Positions 27,682 to 39,000 of a DNA stretch of 64,000 nucleotides are shown in pieces (the stretch's first letter is position 1; every line of letters starts with the position of its first letter). The notes below the pieces were generated by a model. That model ran no database searches, was not told the DNA's origin, and worked only from the letters and a program-made list of their open reading frames with translations. The stretch spans positions 744,001-808,000 of the forward strand of contig NZ_JAHHZM010000001.1 of the NCBI RefSeq assembly GCF_018642165.1, written 5' to 3'. This stretch comes from Echinicola shivajiensis. GTDB taxonomy: Bacteria; Bacteroidota; Bacteroidia; Cytophagales; Cyclobacteriaceae. Both the position numbers and the translations under genes were made by a program.

Positions 27682-30006
27682 TCACCATATCACTTTTAAT
27701 TTGAAAACATTCCCCCCATTTAAAAACAAACAATACACATATACACCTGACTGTAATTTAGGATTATCGTTCAACACAACATGAGACCATGGCTTGATTT
27801 CTTTTATTTTACTTTCATACACTTTGTTCCCATTTCTATCAAAAACTTTGATAATTAAGTCATTATATTTATTACCAGTTTTATTATAAAGCCTAGGTTT
27901 CTGATATACTGGATTTGGCGAAATCGAAAATTGGTAATGCAAAGGCTGTTCGAATTGAGCCCTAATAATTTTGGAGTACTCCAATTTTCCTTCTAGATCA
28001 ATTGCTATTATTCTATAATAATTATTTCCAACAATGGGGTAATAATCCTCAAAATCAAATTTATCCTTCCCTACAAAATCATTTTCACAGTCAACTTCTC
28101 CCAAAGTCATCCAGATTTTATCTGAGCCAGACCTTTGTACAACAAATTTTTGCAGTCCCTGATCCAAATTCATCGACCAATTTAACCGAATCCCCGTTTC
28201 CTCTTTTTCAGCTTCAAATTCACCCCAACTTACTGGCAAGACCTTAAATACCTGCTCAACAGCTTGTGAACTTTTACAACCAGTCTCACCATTTTGAAGA
28301 ATTAAATAAACATCATCGATTTCTTCATCTGCTATTAAACCTTCAATTTCCAAATTACCATTGGGCAATACACGATAAGTCACATTGTGATCCCCTTTAT
28401 CAACCACCTCTTCATTTGAAATCTCAGGAACGCCTTCAGGATTAAAAGACCAGTAAAATTCAGGGGTTTCAATGCCGGTTTCAAGCTCCAAATACGGTTC
28501 TAACACTACTTTTTCCCCTTCGCCATACTCCGCTGAACTTGGCAGGGCTTGATAATCCTCCGTTTCCGGTACTTCAAAGGCTTCTATATCAATTGCAACT
28601 CTTGCTGACTCGAGTTCCTCCTCACATATATCTGATGTAGAAACATAATAAACATCATTTTCACTTATATTTTCCACTTCCAATTGTTCACCTTCCCCTA
28701 GAAACATACCGTTTTCATCATACCAACGAACAACCGAACCAGAGAAATCATCGGGAGAAATCACTAAATTTTGCCCTTTACAAACAGAATATTCGTTCCC
28801 TGAAATATCGAACGAGGGTTTTCCTAGAGTCCTTTCTACTTCATGAATATTCAAAGCCTCTAAAACATCAACATCTACTAATGACTCCACTTTTATTTCA
28901 AATCGATCAAAGGGAAAACCAGGACTTATAGGAAAAGTAACTTCCTCTCCGTCCATTAAGAGACCTAATAAATCTAGTTTTAATAAATCGAGTAATTCAT
29001 CAGCCATAGCTCCTAAATCCTCATTATAGACCTCATCCTCACCATCATAAGCAATGAATGATAAATTACTAAAGAGTTCAAGATTGAGTAAAGAAGGATC
29101 CCCACTAATGGTAACCATGACTTCATCAGATTGATTTGAGGTATTTGAGAAATAAAAAAATTGACTCATACTTCCTGCTACGCCAGCTAAACCAGTACTA
29201 AGAGATGAAGTGGTCCCATCGTCCCCATCAATCGCATTTTGTGGAGAATCTATTACCCCCCCTCCTAATCCAAGTGCGTCCAGGCTTATCCCCTCACCAT
29301 CATATGACACGAATTCTGGTGTATAATTACATCCATCTTCAAAATAAAACACATGGTAAACATCTAAAGTAAATTCTGTTTCCAGACTTACCAAAGCAGA
29401 AGACTTATTAATAATTTTAATGGATTTATACGATTCTTGTGGAACTATGCGGAAATAAAAATCACCATTTTCATCCATCACCACATTCATTTCCCCACTA
29501 GTTAAGCCACCATTTGAATCCTCATCTAGCACCTCATTTCCATCCTCATCATATGCTATTACTTGAATAATTTGCATACCTAAAGCAGTCCCCAATACAC
29601 CTGATAGTAAATCCCCCAAAGTTCCTGACAATAGGGACTGAAAAAGATTTTGATCACCATCAACGCGGATATAAGTTGGGGTGTTTGCAGGAACTTCATT
29701 TTCATAGCCAATTTCAATGAAACCATCATAACTTCCTAGTCCTAACAAACCTCCTGGGCTACTATAAAGTCTAGCATATGACCCGTTTTCCATTAATGCA
29801 TTTGAAGGAAATTCGGCAGTTTTCTTCAAACATGCTATTCCACAACTTATAACTTGGCTGTTGCTTACTAAATCTTCAGCATAAATTTTCCCATTATTAC
29901 TAAAAGGAAAGGCCTTACTAGAAAGAAAAAATAAAACAAAAAAAGCCAATGACACCCTAAGGGCATCATGGCTTTTTGAGAAAACACTACAATTAAACCT
30001 CTTCAT
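27682..30006 (-). CDS. Secreted T9SS cargo protein sharing the adhesin N-terminal module
   Basis: This is a predicted surface or secreted protein of about 774 residues and unknown function. After a signal peptide (about 10-35), residues about 65-395 form a module clearly homologous to residues 65-395 of the giant adhesin at 33010. Shared blocks include YIRVDGDQNL, LGDLLSGVLG, NAIDGDDGT, QFFYFSN, SDEVMVTISG and LLGLLMDGEEVTF. An Ig-like segment follows (SVCKGQNLVISPDDFSGSVV), then a fibronectin-like part (GIRLNWSMNLDQGLQKFVVQ) and a type A T9SS sorting domain from FSISPNP to the end. I chose the ATG at 30006; a TTG at 30051 would overlap the OmpA gene. It is the last gene of the four-gene operon. 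Confidence 0.85.
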   Translation of the reverse strand: MKRFNCSVFSKSHDALRVSLAFFVLFFLSSKAFPFSNNGKIYAEDLVSNSQVISCGIACLKKTAEFPSNALMENGSYARLYSSPGGLLGLGSYDGFIEIGYENEVPANTPTYIRVDGDQNLFQSLLSGTLGDLLSGVLGTALGMQIIQVIAYDEDGNEVLDEDSNGGLTSGEMNVVMDENGDFYFRIVPQESYKSIKIINKSSALVSLETEFTLDVYHVFYFEDGCNYTPEFVSYDGEGISLDALGLGGGVIDSPQNAIDGDDGTTSSLSTGLAGVAGSMSQFFYFSNTSNQSDEVMVTISGDPSLLNLELFSNLSFIAYDGEDEVYNEDLGAMADELLDLLKLDLLGLLMDGEEVTFPISPGFPFDRFEIKVESLVDVDVLEALNIHEVERTLGKPSFDISGNEYSVCKGQNLVISPDDFSGSVVRWYDENGMFLGEGEQLEVENISENDVYYVSTSDICEEELESARVAIDIEAFEVPETEDYQALPSSAEYGEGEKVVLEPYLELETGIETPEFYWSFNPEGVPEISNEEVVDKGDHNVTYRVLPNGNLEIEGLIADEEIDDVYLILQNGETGCKSSQAVEQVFKVLPVSWGEFEAEKEETGIRLNWSMNLDQGLQKFVVQRSGSDKIWMTLGEVDCENDFVGKDKFDFEDYYPIVGNNYYRIIAIDLEGKLEYSKIIRAQFEQPLHYQFSISPNPVYQKPRLYNKTGNKYNDLIIKVFDRNGNKVYESKIKEIKPWSHVVLNDNPKLQSGVYVYCLFLNGGNVFKLKVIW

Positions 30007-30047
30007 TTTGACCAGAAAAAATCGGGAAATAGGTAACTGGTAAAATA

Positions 30048-32027
30048 TCAATAATCTACTATAGTAAACTCAGTTCGACGGTTATACTGATGCTCCTCAT
30101 CAGTACATTCAATCCCATCATCACATTTATTCAACAACCTAGATTCTCCATAGCCTTTTGCTTCTATCCTAACCCTGGAAACACCCTTTGAAATAATATA
30201 ATCAACAGCTGATTGCGCCCTCTTTTCTGATAATATCTGATTATAAGAATCAGACCCTCGACTATCAGTATGTGAGTTAAGCTCGATTTTCATTGTCGGA
30301 TTATCATCTAGAATTTTCACCAGTTTATCCAGTTCTAAGGCTGCATCTGATCTAATGTCCCATTTATCAAAATCATAGTAAATATTTTCTAGCTTAATGG
30401 TTTTTCCGATTTCGATTTTATCCAAATACAGGTTTTTTCGGATTATAGTATCCGCAAACAGCCTAAGACCTTTTGTGCTCAGATCCTTCAACTCAGCAGA
30501 AATATAATCCGTCTTTTTCCCTTCTATATCATAATCAGTTTCCTCTCCTAGTACAAAGTCATATTCTCCATCCTCATTCGTAACGAAATTGAAATTTGTA
30601 CCAGTAGTTTTATCCATTAGTTCTACTACTGCATTTTCCAAAGGCTGCATAGTCACTTTATCCATCACCACACCTTTAAGAAATATCTTTGAATTAACTT
30701 CTAAAATAAATGCATAGATATCATCCAAACCATTCCCTCCAGGCCGGTCAGAGCTCAAAACTCCCCTATCTGGAATTTCACTGTTGAAATAAAAGGCAAA
30801 ATCATCCCTACTGGAATTTATAGGAGCGCCCATATTTTGGGCCTTTCCCCAAGAATTGCCAGATTTCTCAGACTTGTATACATCGAGCCCCCCTAGCCCT
30901 CCTCTTCCATCTGAAGAAAAATAAAACTCTCCCTTTTCATTGATATAAGGAGTTCTTTCATTTCCAACAGAGTTGATATTTTCACCTAGATTCACAGGAT
31001 TGGACCAGTTATTATCTCCAAGGTATTTGGTAAAATAAATATCCGAATTACCAGAACCATCAGGCTGCCCAGATGAAAAGTACAGTTTTTTACTTTTCTC
31101 ATCCCAAAAAGGATCACTTACACCATATTCATAGGGACTATTGAAAGGTAAGCTCTTCAAATCTGTCCATTCTTCTTCCACTTTCTCCATATAGAAAATC
31201 TGTGGAAAAAGAGTAAAATCTTTTCTACTCCCACTAGGCCTGCCGGCATCTTTTCCAGGTTTCCCAGCCTTCACCCAAAAAATAAAATCCTCTGCTTCAT
31301 AAATGGGACCACTGTGATGAGGGCTTTTGTATTTCTCTAAAGTTTCGACACTATCAGTCTCAAAATCATCCCAGTTACCCTTTGCCTCATATACTTGTAA
31401 GTATCCATTACCTGTCCAACCATAAATATCACTCCTTAGGGCATTATATTCATCCACTTTTGCATTAGTGGGCATACTATCAATTCTATCGCTAGCAAAA
31501 ACCAGTTTATTACCTTCAATAATACCCGAAAAATCCGAATACTTGGAATTAATCTCTTTCAGGTTTTTTATTTGAACATCTTTGGGATCATTTAAAATTT
31601 CCTTAGCTTCATTGATTAAGCTCAATAATTTATTAGCCTCATCAATATCCACCCCCTCTTGGCCTGATCTTTTATATTCGTTTAGCTGTCTCTTTGCCTC
31701 ATCAAATTTCGAATTTGAAATAAGCGTCTTAGCAAATTTCAATCGGTCTTCATAGCTAAGGTCATCTAGCCTGTCTAACTTTCCATACCAGGATTCTGCT
31801 AAATTAAAATCCCTCATTTGGTAATAGGAGTTAGCCAAACCTCTAGCTGTCTGCGGCAATTCTTCCTCATCCCATGCCATTGAATAATGCTCTACAGCTA
31901 CAGCATAATTCATCATTTCATATTGTTGATTCCCTTTGACAAATTCCTTATTTCTAAGACCTGTACATGAATTCAACAACAACAACACAAAGAATAAGTT
32001 TACTATGTTTTTTTTCATCTTCTGCAT
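30048..32027 (-). CDS. OmpA-family lipoprotein with TPR and PD40 propeller (T9SS/gliding associated)
   Basis: This lipoprotein of about 659 residues probably anchors the secretion or adhesin machinery to peptidoglycan. It has a lipoprotein signal with LLLLNSCTG (Cys near 20), TPR-like helices (about 30-140, with AVEHYSMAWDEEELPQTARG), WD40-like PD40 propeller repeats (about 160-450, with KLYFSSGQPDGSGNSDIYFT and GLGGLDVYKSE), a carboxypeptidase-regulatory-like beta domain (about 455-530) and a C-terminal OmpA domain (about 545-658, YYDFDKWDIRSDAALELDKL and SHTDSRGSDSYNQILSEKRA). The architecture matches the OmpA partners of PorP/SprF in T9SS loci. The start is ATG 32027 or 32018. It abuts the PorP stop codon, so translation is coupled. 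Confidence 0.93.
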   Translation of the reverse strand: MQKMKKNIVNLFFVLLLLNSCTGLRNKEFVKGNQQYEMMNYAVAVEHYSMAWDEEELPQTARGLANSYYQMRDFNLAESWYGKLDRLDDLSYEDRLKFAKTLISNSKFDEAKRQLNEYKRSGQEGVDIDEANKLLSLINEAKEILNDPKDVQIKNLKEINSKYSDFSGIIEGNKLVFASDRIDSMPTNAKVDEYNALRSDIYGWTGNGYLQVYEAKGNWDDFETDSVETLEKYKSPHHSGPIYEAEDFIFWVKAGKPGKDAGRPSGSRKDFTLFPQIFYMEKVEEEWTDLKSLPFNSPYEYGVSDPFWDEKSKKLYFSSGQPDGSGNSDIYFTKYLGDNNWSNPVNLGENINSVGNERTPYINEKGEFYFSSDGRGGLGGLDVYKSEKSGNSWGKAQNMGAPINSSRDDFAFYFNSEIPDRGVLSSDRPGGNGLDDIYAFILEVNSKIFLKGVVMDKVTMQPLENAVVELMDKTTGTNFNFVTNEDGEYDFVLGEETDYDIEGKKTDYISAELKDLSTKGLRLFADTIIRKNLYLDKIEIGKTIKLENIYYDFDKWDIRSDAALELDKLVKILDDNPTMKIELNSHTDSRGSDSYNQILSEKRAQSAVDYIISKGVSRVRIEAKGYGESRLLNKCDDGIECTDEEHQYNRRTEFTIVDY

Positions 32028-32030
32028 CAA

Positions 32031-33002
32031 TTAAAAGTATCTAGGAGAAACTAACTTGACTTTCTTTGGAGGGAATAGATACCCAACTGAAAAATCGTGA
32101 GTTGAAAATGTTTTGGCACTAAATCCAGAAATATTGTGATCATATGCATAACCAATTCTTAGCCTATCATTAACATAGAACTCAACCAATCCCACAACAG
32201 AGGCAGGCCTTTTTTGATCCATTTCCCTGAATTCCTCACCCTGAAAATTAACTGAAGTCCTATAGGAAGCCCCCAACCACAGCCTTTCTCCCAAAAGCAC
32301 AAAGGCATTAACATCTAATCTTGAGGGACCAGCAAAATCATCCACATAAAGGATGGAAGGTTTTAAAGCTACATTGTAAGAAAGATCTATTAAGGTACCT
32401 GCTGTTAAATACAGATTGGTTCTAGGCTGAACCATCATTGCCCCATTATCAAAGTTAAATTGAGAGGAAAAGATATTGTCAGCTGATGCACCCAAAAAGA
32501 AGTATGGGTTATAATAAAATACCCCTGCTCTCAAATCAGGATATAACACTTGCTCATCACCCGTTGACACAGCTGGATCATTAGGATTTATTGGGTTAAG
32601 CATTGATCCATCCAGCTTAGAATTGACCAAACCTGCCCCCATTCCAAAGCTCATATACCCCTCATTGGACACCCTTAGATGGTAAGCAAAGTTTGCATAT
32701 CCCCCCGTGGTTTTTTGTGCGCCCAATCTGTCTACAAGGATATGGCCACCCACACCGACATTGGTATCATTAATTAGCCCATCACCGGATATTGCAAAAG
32801 TTTCAGGACTACCTTGAACATCTGTCCATTGTTTTCTGTAATAACTCTGCAAATAAACCTGCTGTTTGTACCCTGCATAAGCAGGGTTCAAAAACAGCGG
32901 ATTAAACATATACTGGCTAAAAACTGGAGCCTGCTGCGCTTGAAGATCAAAGCAACCAAAAATCAGCCCCATTGCGATCAAAATATATTTTATGCTTTTC
33001 AT
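32031..33002 (-). CDS. PorP/SprF family type IX secretion membrane protein
   Basis: This 323-residue outer-membrane beta-barrel is of the kind that helps deliver or anchor a partner T9SS cargo. A signal peptide ends near LQAQQ (about 23). The mature protein begins with the family hallmark PVFSQYMFNPLFLNPAYAG, followed by KQWTDVQGSPETFAISGDGL and barrel strands, ending in DFSVGYLFPPKK. SprF-like proteins are typically encoded beside the large type B cargo they serve. Here the 2970-residue adhesin lies directly upstream with a seven-base gap, and the OmpA lipoprotein follows directly. The pairing with the adhesin is inference from gene order and family knowledge. Confidence 0.95.
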   Translation of the reverse strand: MKSIKYILIAMGLIFGCFDLQAQQAPVFSQYMFNPLFLNPAYAGYKQQVYLQSYYRKQWTDVQGSPETFAISGDGLINDTNVGVGGHILVDRLGAQKTTGGYANFAYHLRVSNEGYMSFGMGAGLVNSKLDGSMLNPINPNDPAVSTGDEQVLYPDLRAGVFYYNPYFFLGASADNIFSSQFNFDNGAMMVQPRTNLYLTAGTLIDLSYNVALKPSILYVDDFAGPSRLDVNAFVLLGERLWLGASYRTSVNFQGEEFREMDQKRPASVVGLVEFYVNDRLRIGYAYDHNISGFSAKTFSTHDFSVGYLFPPKKVKLVSPRYF

Positions 33003-33009
33003 CGTCTCG

Positions 33010-36000
33010 TTATCTTATAATAGTTACATATCCCGTGAATTGCATCTCACTTCCAGAATCACTATCCCTTATTTTTAATTTATAGTAGTAAGTTCCTCCA
33101 TTCAATGAGCCTCCATTCCAGTCATTATTATAGTTGCTTGATTTGAAGACTTCTCCCCCCCATCTATTCACAACAATCACCTCATTGTCAGGGTACAAGT
33201 CTGAAAGACCTTCTATCTCCCAAACATCATTCATTCCATCTCCATTTGGAGTAAAGACATTTGGAATATTAATAGCTATTTGATTATGTGATACTGTAGC
33301 CGTATTGTCCAAGTCATTCAGCTCTAGTTGGTCTGGCGTTTCAACAGTGGCTGAATTAGTAACAACACCTTTTTCTCTTGCCACCACTCGTAACTGAATG
33401 ACGATTTCATCATTACCTGCTAACTCTGGGATGACAAAGGTTAAAGTACCATTTGAAGCATCGTAGGACTCTTGTATTGCGCTTGATGCATTAGATCCTA
33501 TATAATCAACCTGAGATGGCATATAATCAGTTACCGTAACATTTCTGGCAGGTACATCTGTATTATTTGTGATTATCAATTGATAAGTAAATTCTTTATC
33601 AACCTCAATAATTGAATTAGAAACCACCTTGGACATGGTTAGATCAACATCGTCCGGCAAAATCGGTAACGGATCCGTTTCATCTTCATCAGGCTGAGAA
33701 TTTTCAGCTTCTGCCTGAGCACTATTAACTACTCCTTCATTGACCTCCACGGCCATTACGCTCACTGTTAATGTCACGGATTCACCTGAAAGTATTTCTC
33801 CAATATTCCAAGTCACCACATTTTCATTGATCTGACCATTTCCATCTACTCCAAGGACCTGAAGAGAAGTTGGAACTTCATCTGTTACCTCAATATTAGT
33901 AGCTGTGACCGGTCCATTATTGCTTACAGAAATGGTGTAATCAAACATTTCACCCACAATCACAGAGCTAACATCAGCCATTTTTTCCACGTCCAGTTCA
34001 GCACATTCAGACACCATTACTGGAAGGCGTTCAATACTTTCACATCCAGTATTATCATCAATTTGTGCAGCATAATAAGTCATTCCAGGAATCAATACCT
34101 CAGATGGACTTAGTCTTGCTCCGCCCGATGCTGTACCATACCAAACAACATTATTTTCGTTTACATCTAGATCTGAAATAGTTGCATTTGGATTCTTACA
34201 GAAGGATTGAACTGGCATATCCGTAGTAGGAACTGACACGCTATTTACAGTCACCATCACTTCCTTAGCATCTCCTACATTATTCTCACATACTCCGTCT
34301 CCGCTTACCGTTACATAATAAGTGGTCGTTGTTGATGGCATGACATCCATATCGGATAGCACTGTCGTCAAACTCGCATCAGTATACCACATAAAGACCG
34401 CATTAGAAACCGTACTGCTGCTCGCAGTCAAGGTGAAAGTATCACCCTCGCAGATCGTGCCGTCAGTTGCGTCTATATCCGCTGCCGTCGCATTCCTGTT
34501 CACTGTTACAGTCACTTCCTTAGCATCGCCTGCATTGTTCTCACAAACACCGTCTCCGCTTACAGTCACATAATAAGTGGTCGTTGTCGATGGCATGACA
34601 TCTGCATTGAGTATCTCCGTGGTCAATCCTGCATCAGCATACCATCTGAATACCGGATTACTTACCGTTGGACTGCTCGCTGTTAAGCTGAAGCTATCGC
34701 CCTCACATATCGTCCCGCCATCGGCTTCTATATCCGCGGTCGTTGCATTCCTGTTTACCGTTACTGTTACTGCGGCAGCATCGCCTGCATTGTTCTCACA
34801 TACTCCGTCACCACTTACCGTTACATAATAAGTAGTCGTTGTTGATGGCATGACATCCATATCGGACAACACTGTTGTCAAGCTCGCATCAGTGTACCAC
34901 GTAAAGACTGCATTGGATACTGTACTGCTACTTGCAATCAAGGTGAAAGTATCGCCTTCGCAGATCGTACCTCCAACGGCATCTATATCCAATGCTGTGG
35001 CATTCCTGTTGACGGTTACAGTCACTTCCTTGGCATCTCCTGCATTATTCTCACATACTCGGTCTCCGCTAACAGTAACATAATAAGTGGTCGTTGTTGA
35101 TGGCATGACATCCATATCGGATAGCACTGTCGTCAAGCTCGCATCAGTATACCACGTAAAGACCGCATTAGAAACCGTACTGCTGCTTGCAGTCAAAGTG
35201 AAGCTACCGCCCTCGCAGATCGTGCCGCCAGCTGCGTCTATATCCGCTGCCGTAGCATTCCTGTTTACTGTCACAGTGATCATTGCCGCATCACCTGCCT
35301 TGTTTTCGCATACTCCATCTCCGCTGACAGTAACATAATAAGTGGCCGTGCTGCTTGGGCTTACATTTGGATCCAGAACTTCTGTGGTAAGATCCGAATC
35401 CGAATACCATCTGAATACCGGATTACTTACCGTTGGACTGCTCGCTGTTAAGCTGAAGCTATCACCCTCGCAGATCGTCCCGCCTGCTGAATCAATATCA
35501 GCTGACGTAGCATTCCTGTTAACGGTTACAGTCACTTCCTTGGCATCGCCTGCATTGTTCTCACATACACCGTCGCCGCTTACCGTTACATAATAAGTGG
35601 TCGTTGTTGATGGCATGACATCCAAATCTGATAGCACTGTCGTCAAACTCGCATCAGTGTACCACGTAAAGACTGCATTAGAAACCGTGCTGCTGCTCGC
35701 ACTCAAAGTGAAGCTATCGCCTTCACAGATTGTCCCACCTGCTGCATCTATATCCAATGCTGTGGCATTCCTGTTGACGGTTACAGTCACTTCCTTGGCA
35801 TCTCCTGCATTATTCTCACATACTCCGTCGCCGCTTACCGTTACATAATAAGTGGTCGTTGTTGATGGCATGACATCCATATCGGATAGCACTGTCATCA
35901 AGCTCGCATCAGTATACCACGTAAAGACCGCATTAGAAACCGTACTGCTGCTCGCACTCAAAGTGAAAGTTTCGCCCTCGCAGATCGTGCCGTCAGCGGA

Positions 36001-39000
36001 ATCTATATCCGATGACGTAGCATTCCTGTTGACGGTTACAGTCACCATTCCTGCATCACCGGCCTTATTTTCACATACCCCATCTCCACTTACGGTTACA
36101 TAATAAGTGGTCGTTGTCGATGGAGTGACATCTGCATTGAGTATCTCCGTGGTCAATCCTGCATCAGCATACCATCTGAATACCGCATTACTTACCGTTG
36201 GACTGCTCGCTGTTAAGCTGAAGCTATCACCCTCGCAGATCGTCCCGCCTGCTGAATCAATATCAGCTGACGTAGCATTCCTGTTAACGGTTACAGTCAC
36301 TTCCTTGGCATCGCCTGCATTGTTCTCACATACTCCGTCACCACTTACCGTTACATAATAAGTAGTCGTTATTGATGGCATGACATCCATATCGGACAAC
36401 ACTGTTGTCAAGCCCGCATCAGTATACCACGTAAAGACTGCATTAGAAACCGTGCTGCTGCTCGCACTCAAAGTGAAGCTACCGCCTTCACAGATTGTCC
36501 CACCTGCTGCATCTATATCCAATGCTGTGGCATTCCTGTTGACGGTTACAGTCACTTCCTTGGCATCTCCTGCATTATTCTCACATACTCCGTCTCCGCT
36601 AACAGTAACATAATAAGTGGTCGTTGTTGATGGCATGACATCCATATCGGATAGCACTGTCGTCAAGCTCGCATCAGTATACCACGTAAAGACCGCATTA
36701 GAAACCGTACTGCTGCTCGCACTCAAAGTGAAGCTATCGCCCTCGCAGATCGTGCCGTCAGCTGAATCTATATCTGTTGCAGTTGCATTCCTGTTGACGG
36801 TTACAGTCACCATTCCTGCATCACCGGCCTTATTTTCACATACCCCATCCCCGCTAACGGTTACATAATAGGTAGTCGTTGTCGATGGAGTGACATCTGC
36901 ATTGAGTATCTCCGTGGTCAATCCTGCATCAGCATACCATCTGAATACCGCATTACTTACCGTTGGACTGCTCGCTGTTAAGCTGAAGCTATCGCCCTCA
37001 CATATCGTCCCGCCTGCTGAATCAATATCAGCTGACGTAGCATTCCTGTTGACGGTTACGGTGACTTCCTTGGCATCTCCTGCATTATTCTCACATACTC
37101 CATCGCCATAAACTGTCGCATAATAGGTCGTGGTTGTAGTTGGTGCTACATCAGTGTTGGTTATCTGAATTGTCAAAGCTGGATCTGCATACCAAGTAAA
37201 ATTCGGATTAGACACTGTACTACTGCTCGCAGTCAAAGTAAAGCTATCGCCTTCACAGATTGTCCCACCTGCTGCATCTATATCCAACGCTGTGGCATTC
37301 CTGTTGACGGTTACAGTCACTTCCTTGGCATCTCCTGCATTATTCTCACATACTCCGTCTCCGCTTACCGTTACATAATAAGTGGTCGTTTTTGATGGCA
37401 TGACATCCATATCGGATAGCACTGTCGTCAAGCTCGCATCAGTATACCACGTAAAGACCGCATTAGAAACCGTACTGCTGCTCGCACTCAAAGTGAAGCT
37501 ATCGCCCTCGCAGATCGTACCGTCAGCTGAATCTATATCTGCTGCAGTTGCATTCCTATTTACTGTTACCGTTACTTCTTTAGCGTCACCAACATTATTC
37601 TCGCATACCCCGTCTCCGCTTACGGTCACATAATAGGTAGTTGTCGTCGATGGCGTCACGTCCAAACTTGGTAACACAGTGGTCAAGCCTGCATCTGTGT
37701 ACCATGTAAACACCGGATTGGTCACCGTGCTGCTGCTTGCTGATAAGGTGAAGGTATCTCCCTCACATATCGTCCCGCCATCTGCTTCTATATCTGCTGC
37801 AGTCGCATTCCTGTTGACTGTTACTACAACCTCTTTAGCATTTCCTGGTTGATTTTCACATATTCCGTCACCGCTTACCGTTACATAATAGGTAGTAGTA
37901 CTGCTTGGCATAACGTCAAGATCAACAAGCACATTACTTAATCCAGCATCTGTATACCATGTGAACACAGGATTTGTTACTGTTGAACTACTAGCAGTTA
38001 AACTAAATGTCTCACCCTCGCAGATTGTACCCCCAGCAGCATCAATATCTGCATCCGTAGCAAAATCATTAATTGTGATGGTAATTTGAGATCTATCAAC
38101 ACCTACGCAACCTCCTGCACCAGTCACCTCAACAAAATAGGTTGCATCTGCATTTACATTACTGATAGTGATAATATTATCAACAACAGTCACATCAGTA
38201 GTTACTTCAGTACCTCCTGTAGCAGCATCAAATATTTTATAAGTAAACCCACCAGCATAATTGGTGACTTCAAAAATGGCATCATTCCCTGGGCCACATA
38301 ATTCTAAGTCAGCATCCAGTAATGTTGGAGCAGGCAAACTATTTGAAACCTGAACATTTATTTCTTTTCCTAAGACATTTTCACAAACATCATCTCCACT
38401 TACGGTCACATAATAATTTACATCAGCACCATCTGCCAATCCGGAAATTGTCAATTCACCAGAAGCTGAAACGTTAAAAGTAACTGCCCCTGCTACATCC
38501 CCATCATTGATAAGAGTGGATTTATTTTCATCTAAATACCAATTAAATATAGGGTTAGTTATACTAGTTGATGGTGCCAAAACAACTGGAATCCCAACAC
38601 ATTGAACTATTGGCCCCTCCAGATTAATATCATCATCAGTTGCGTTTCTATTTATCGTAAAGGTGACATCTGTAGGATCAGCAGTACAATATCCATCTGC
38701 CACTAATTGAACATAATAAGTATGATCTCCAGCGGCCAGACCTGACAATACCAGATTTGCCATTGTTTCACCGTCTATAACTTCAGGAGTACCACTGTTA
38801 TCACTAAACCATTGGTAAGTCACACCAGCTGGTGCTCCTGCGATAAGACTAGCTTGAAGAGTAATAGGATCAACATCTTGACAGAAAGTATCATCAGAAG
38901 TCCCGTTTATCAATATTTCTTCCAATAATAGATCTGTGCTGCCTTTTACCCTGATTTCCAATGGTCTTCTATCAATACCATCCTCACAGCCAAACCTTAC

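Noticed and set aside
34322-37633. A ladder of plus-strand open frames of about 83 codons spaced every 255 bases
   Set aside because: They are the antisense frame of the adhesin repeats and arise from the repeat composition; they have no ribosome sites or family features.
34255-38079. Possible CRISPR-like or minisatellite array
   Set aside because: Units are 255 bp, fully coding and without unique spacers; they are protein domain repeats.
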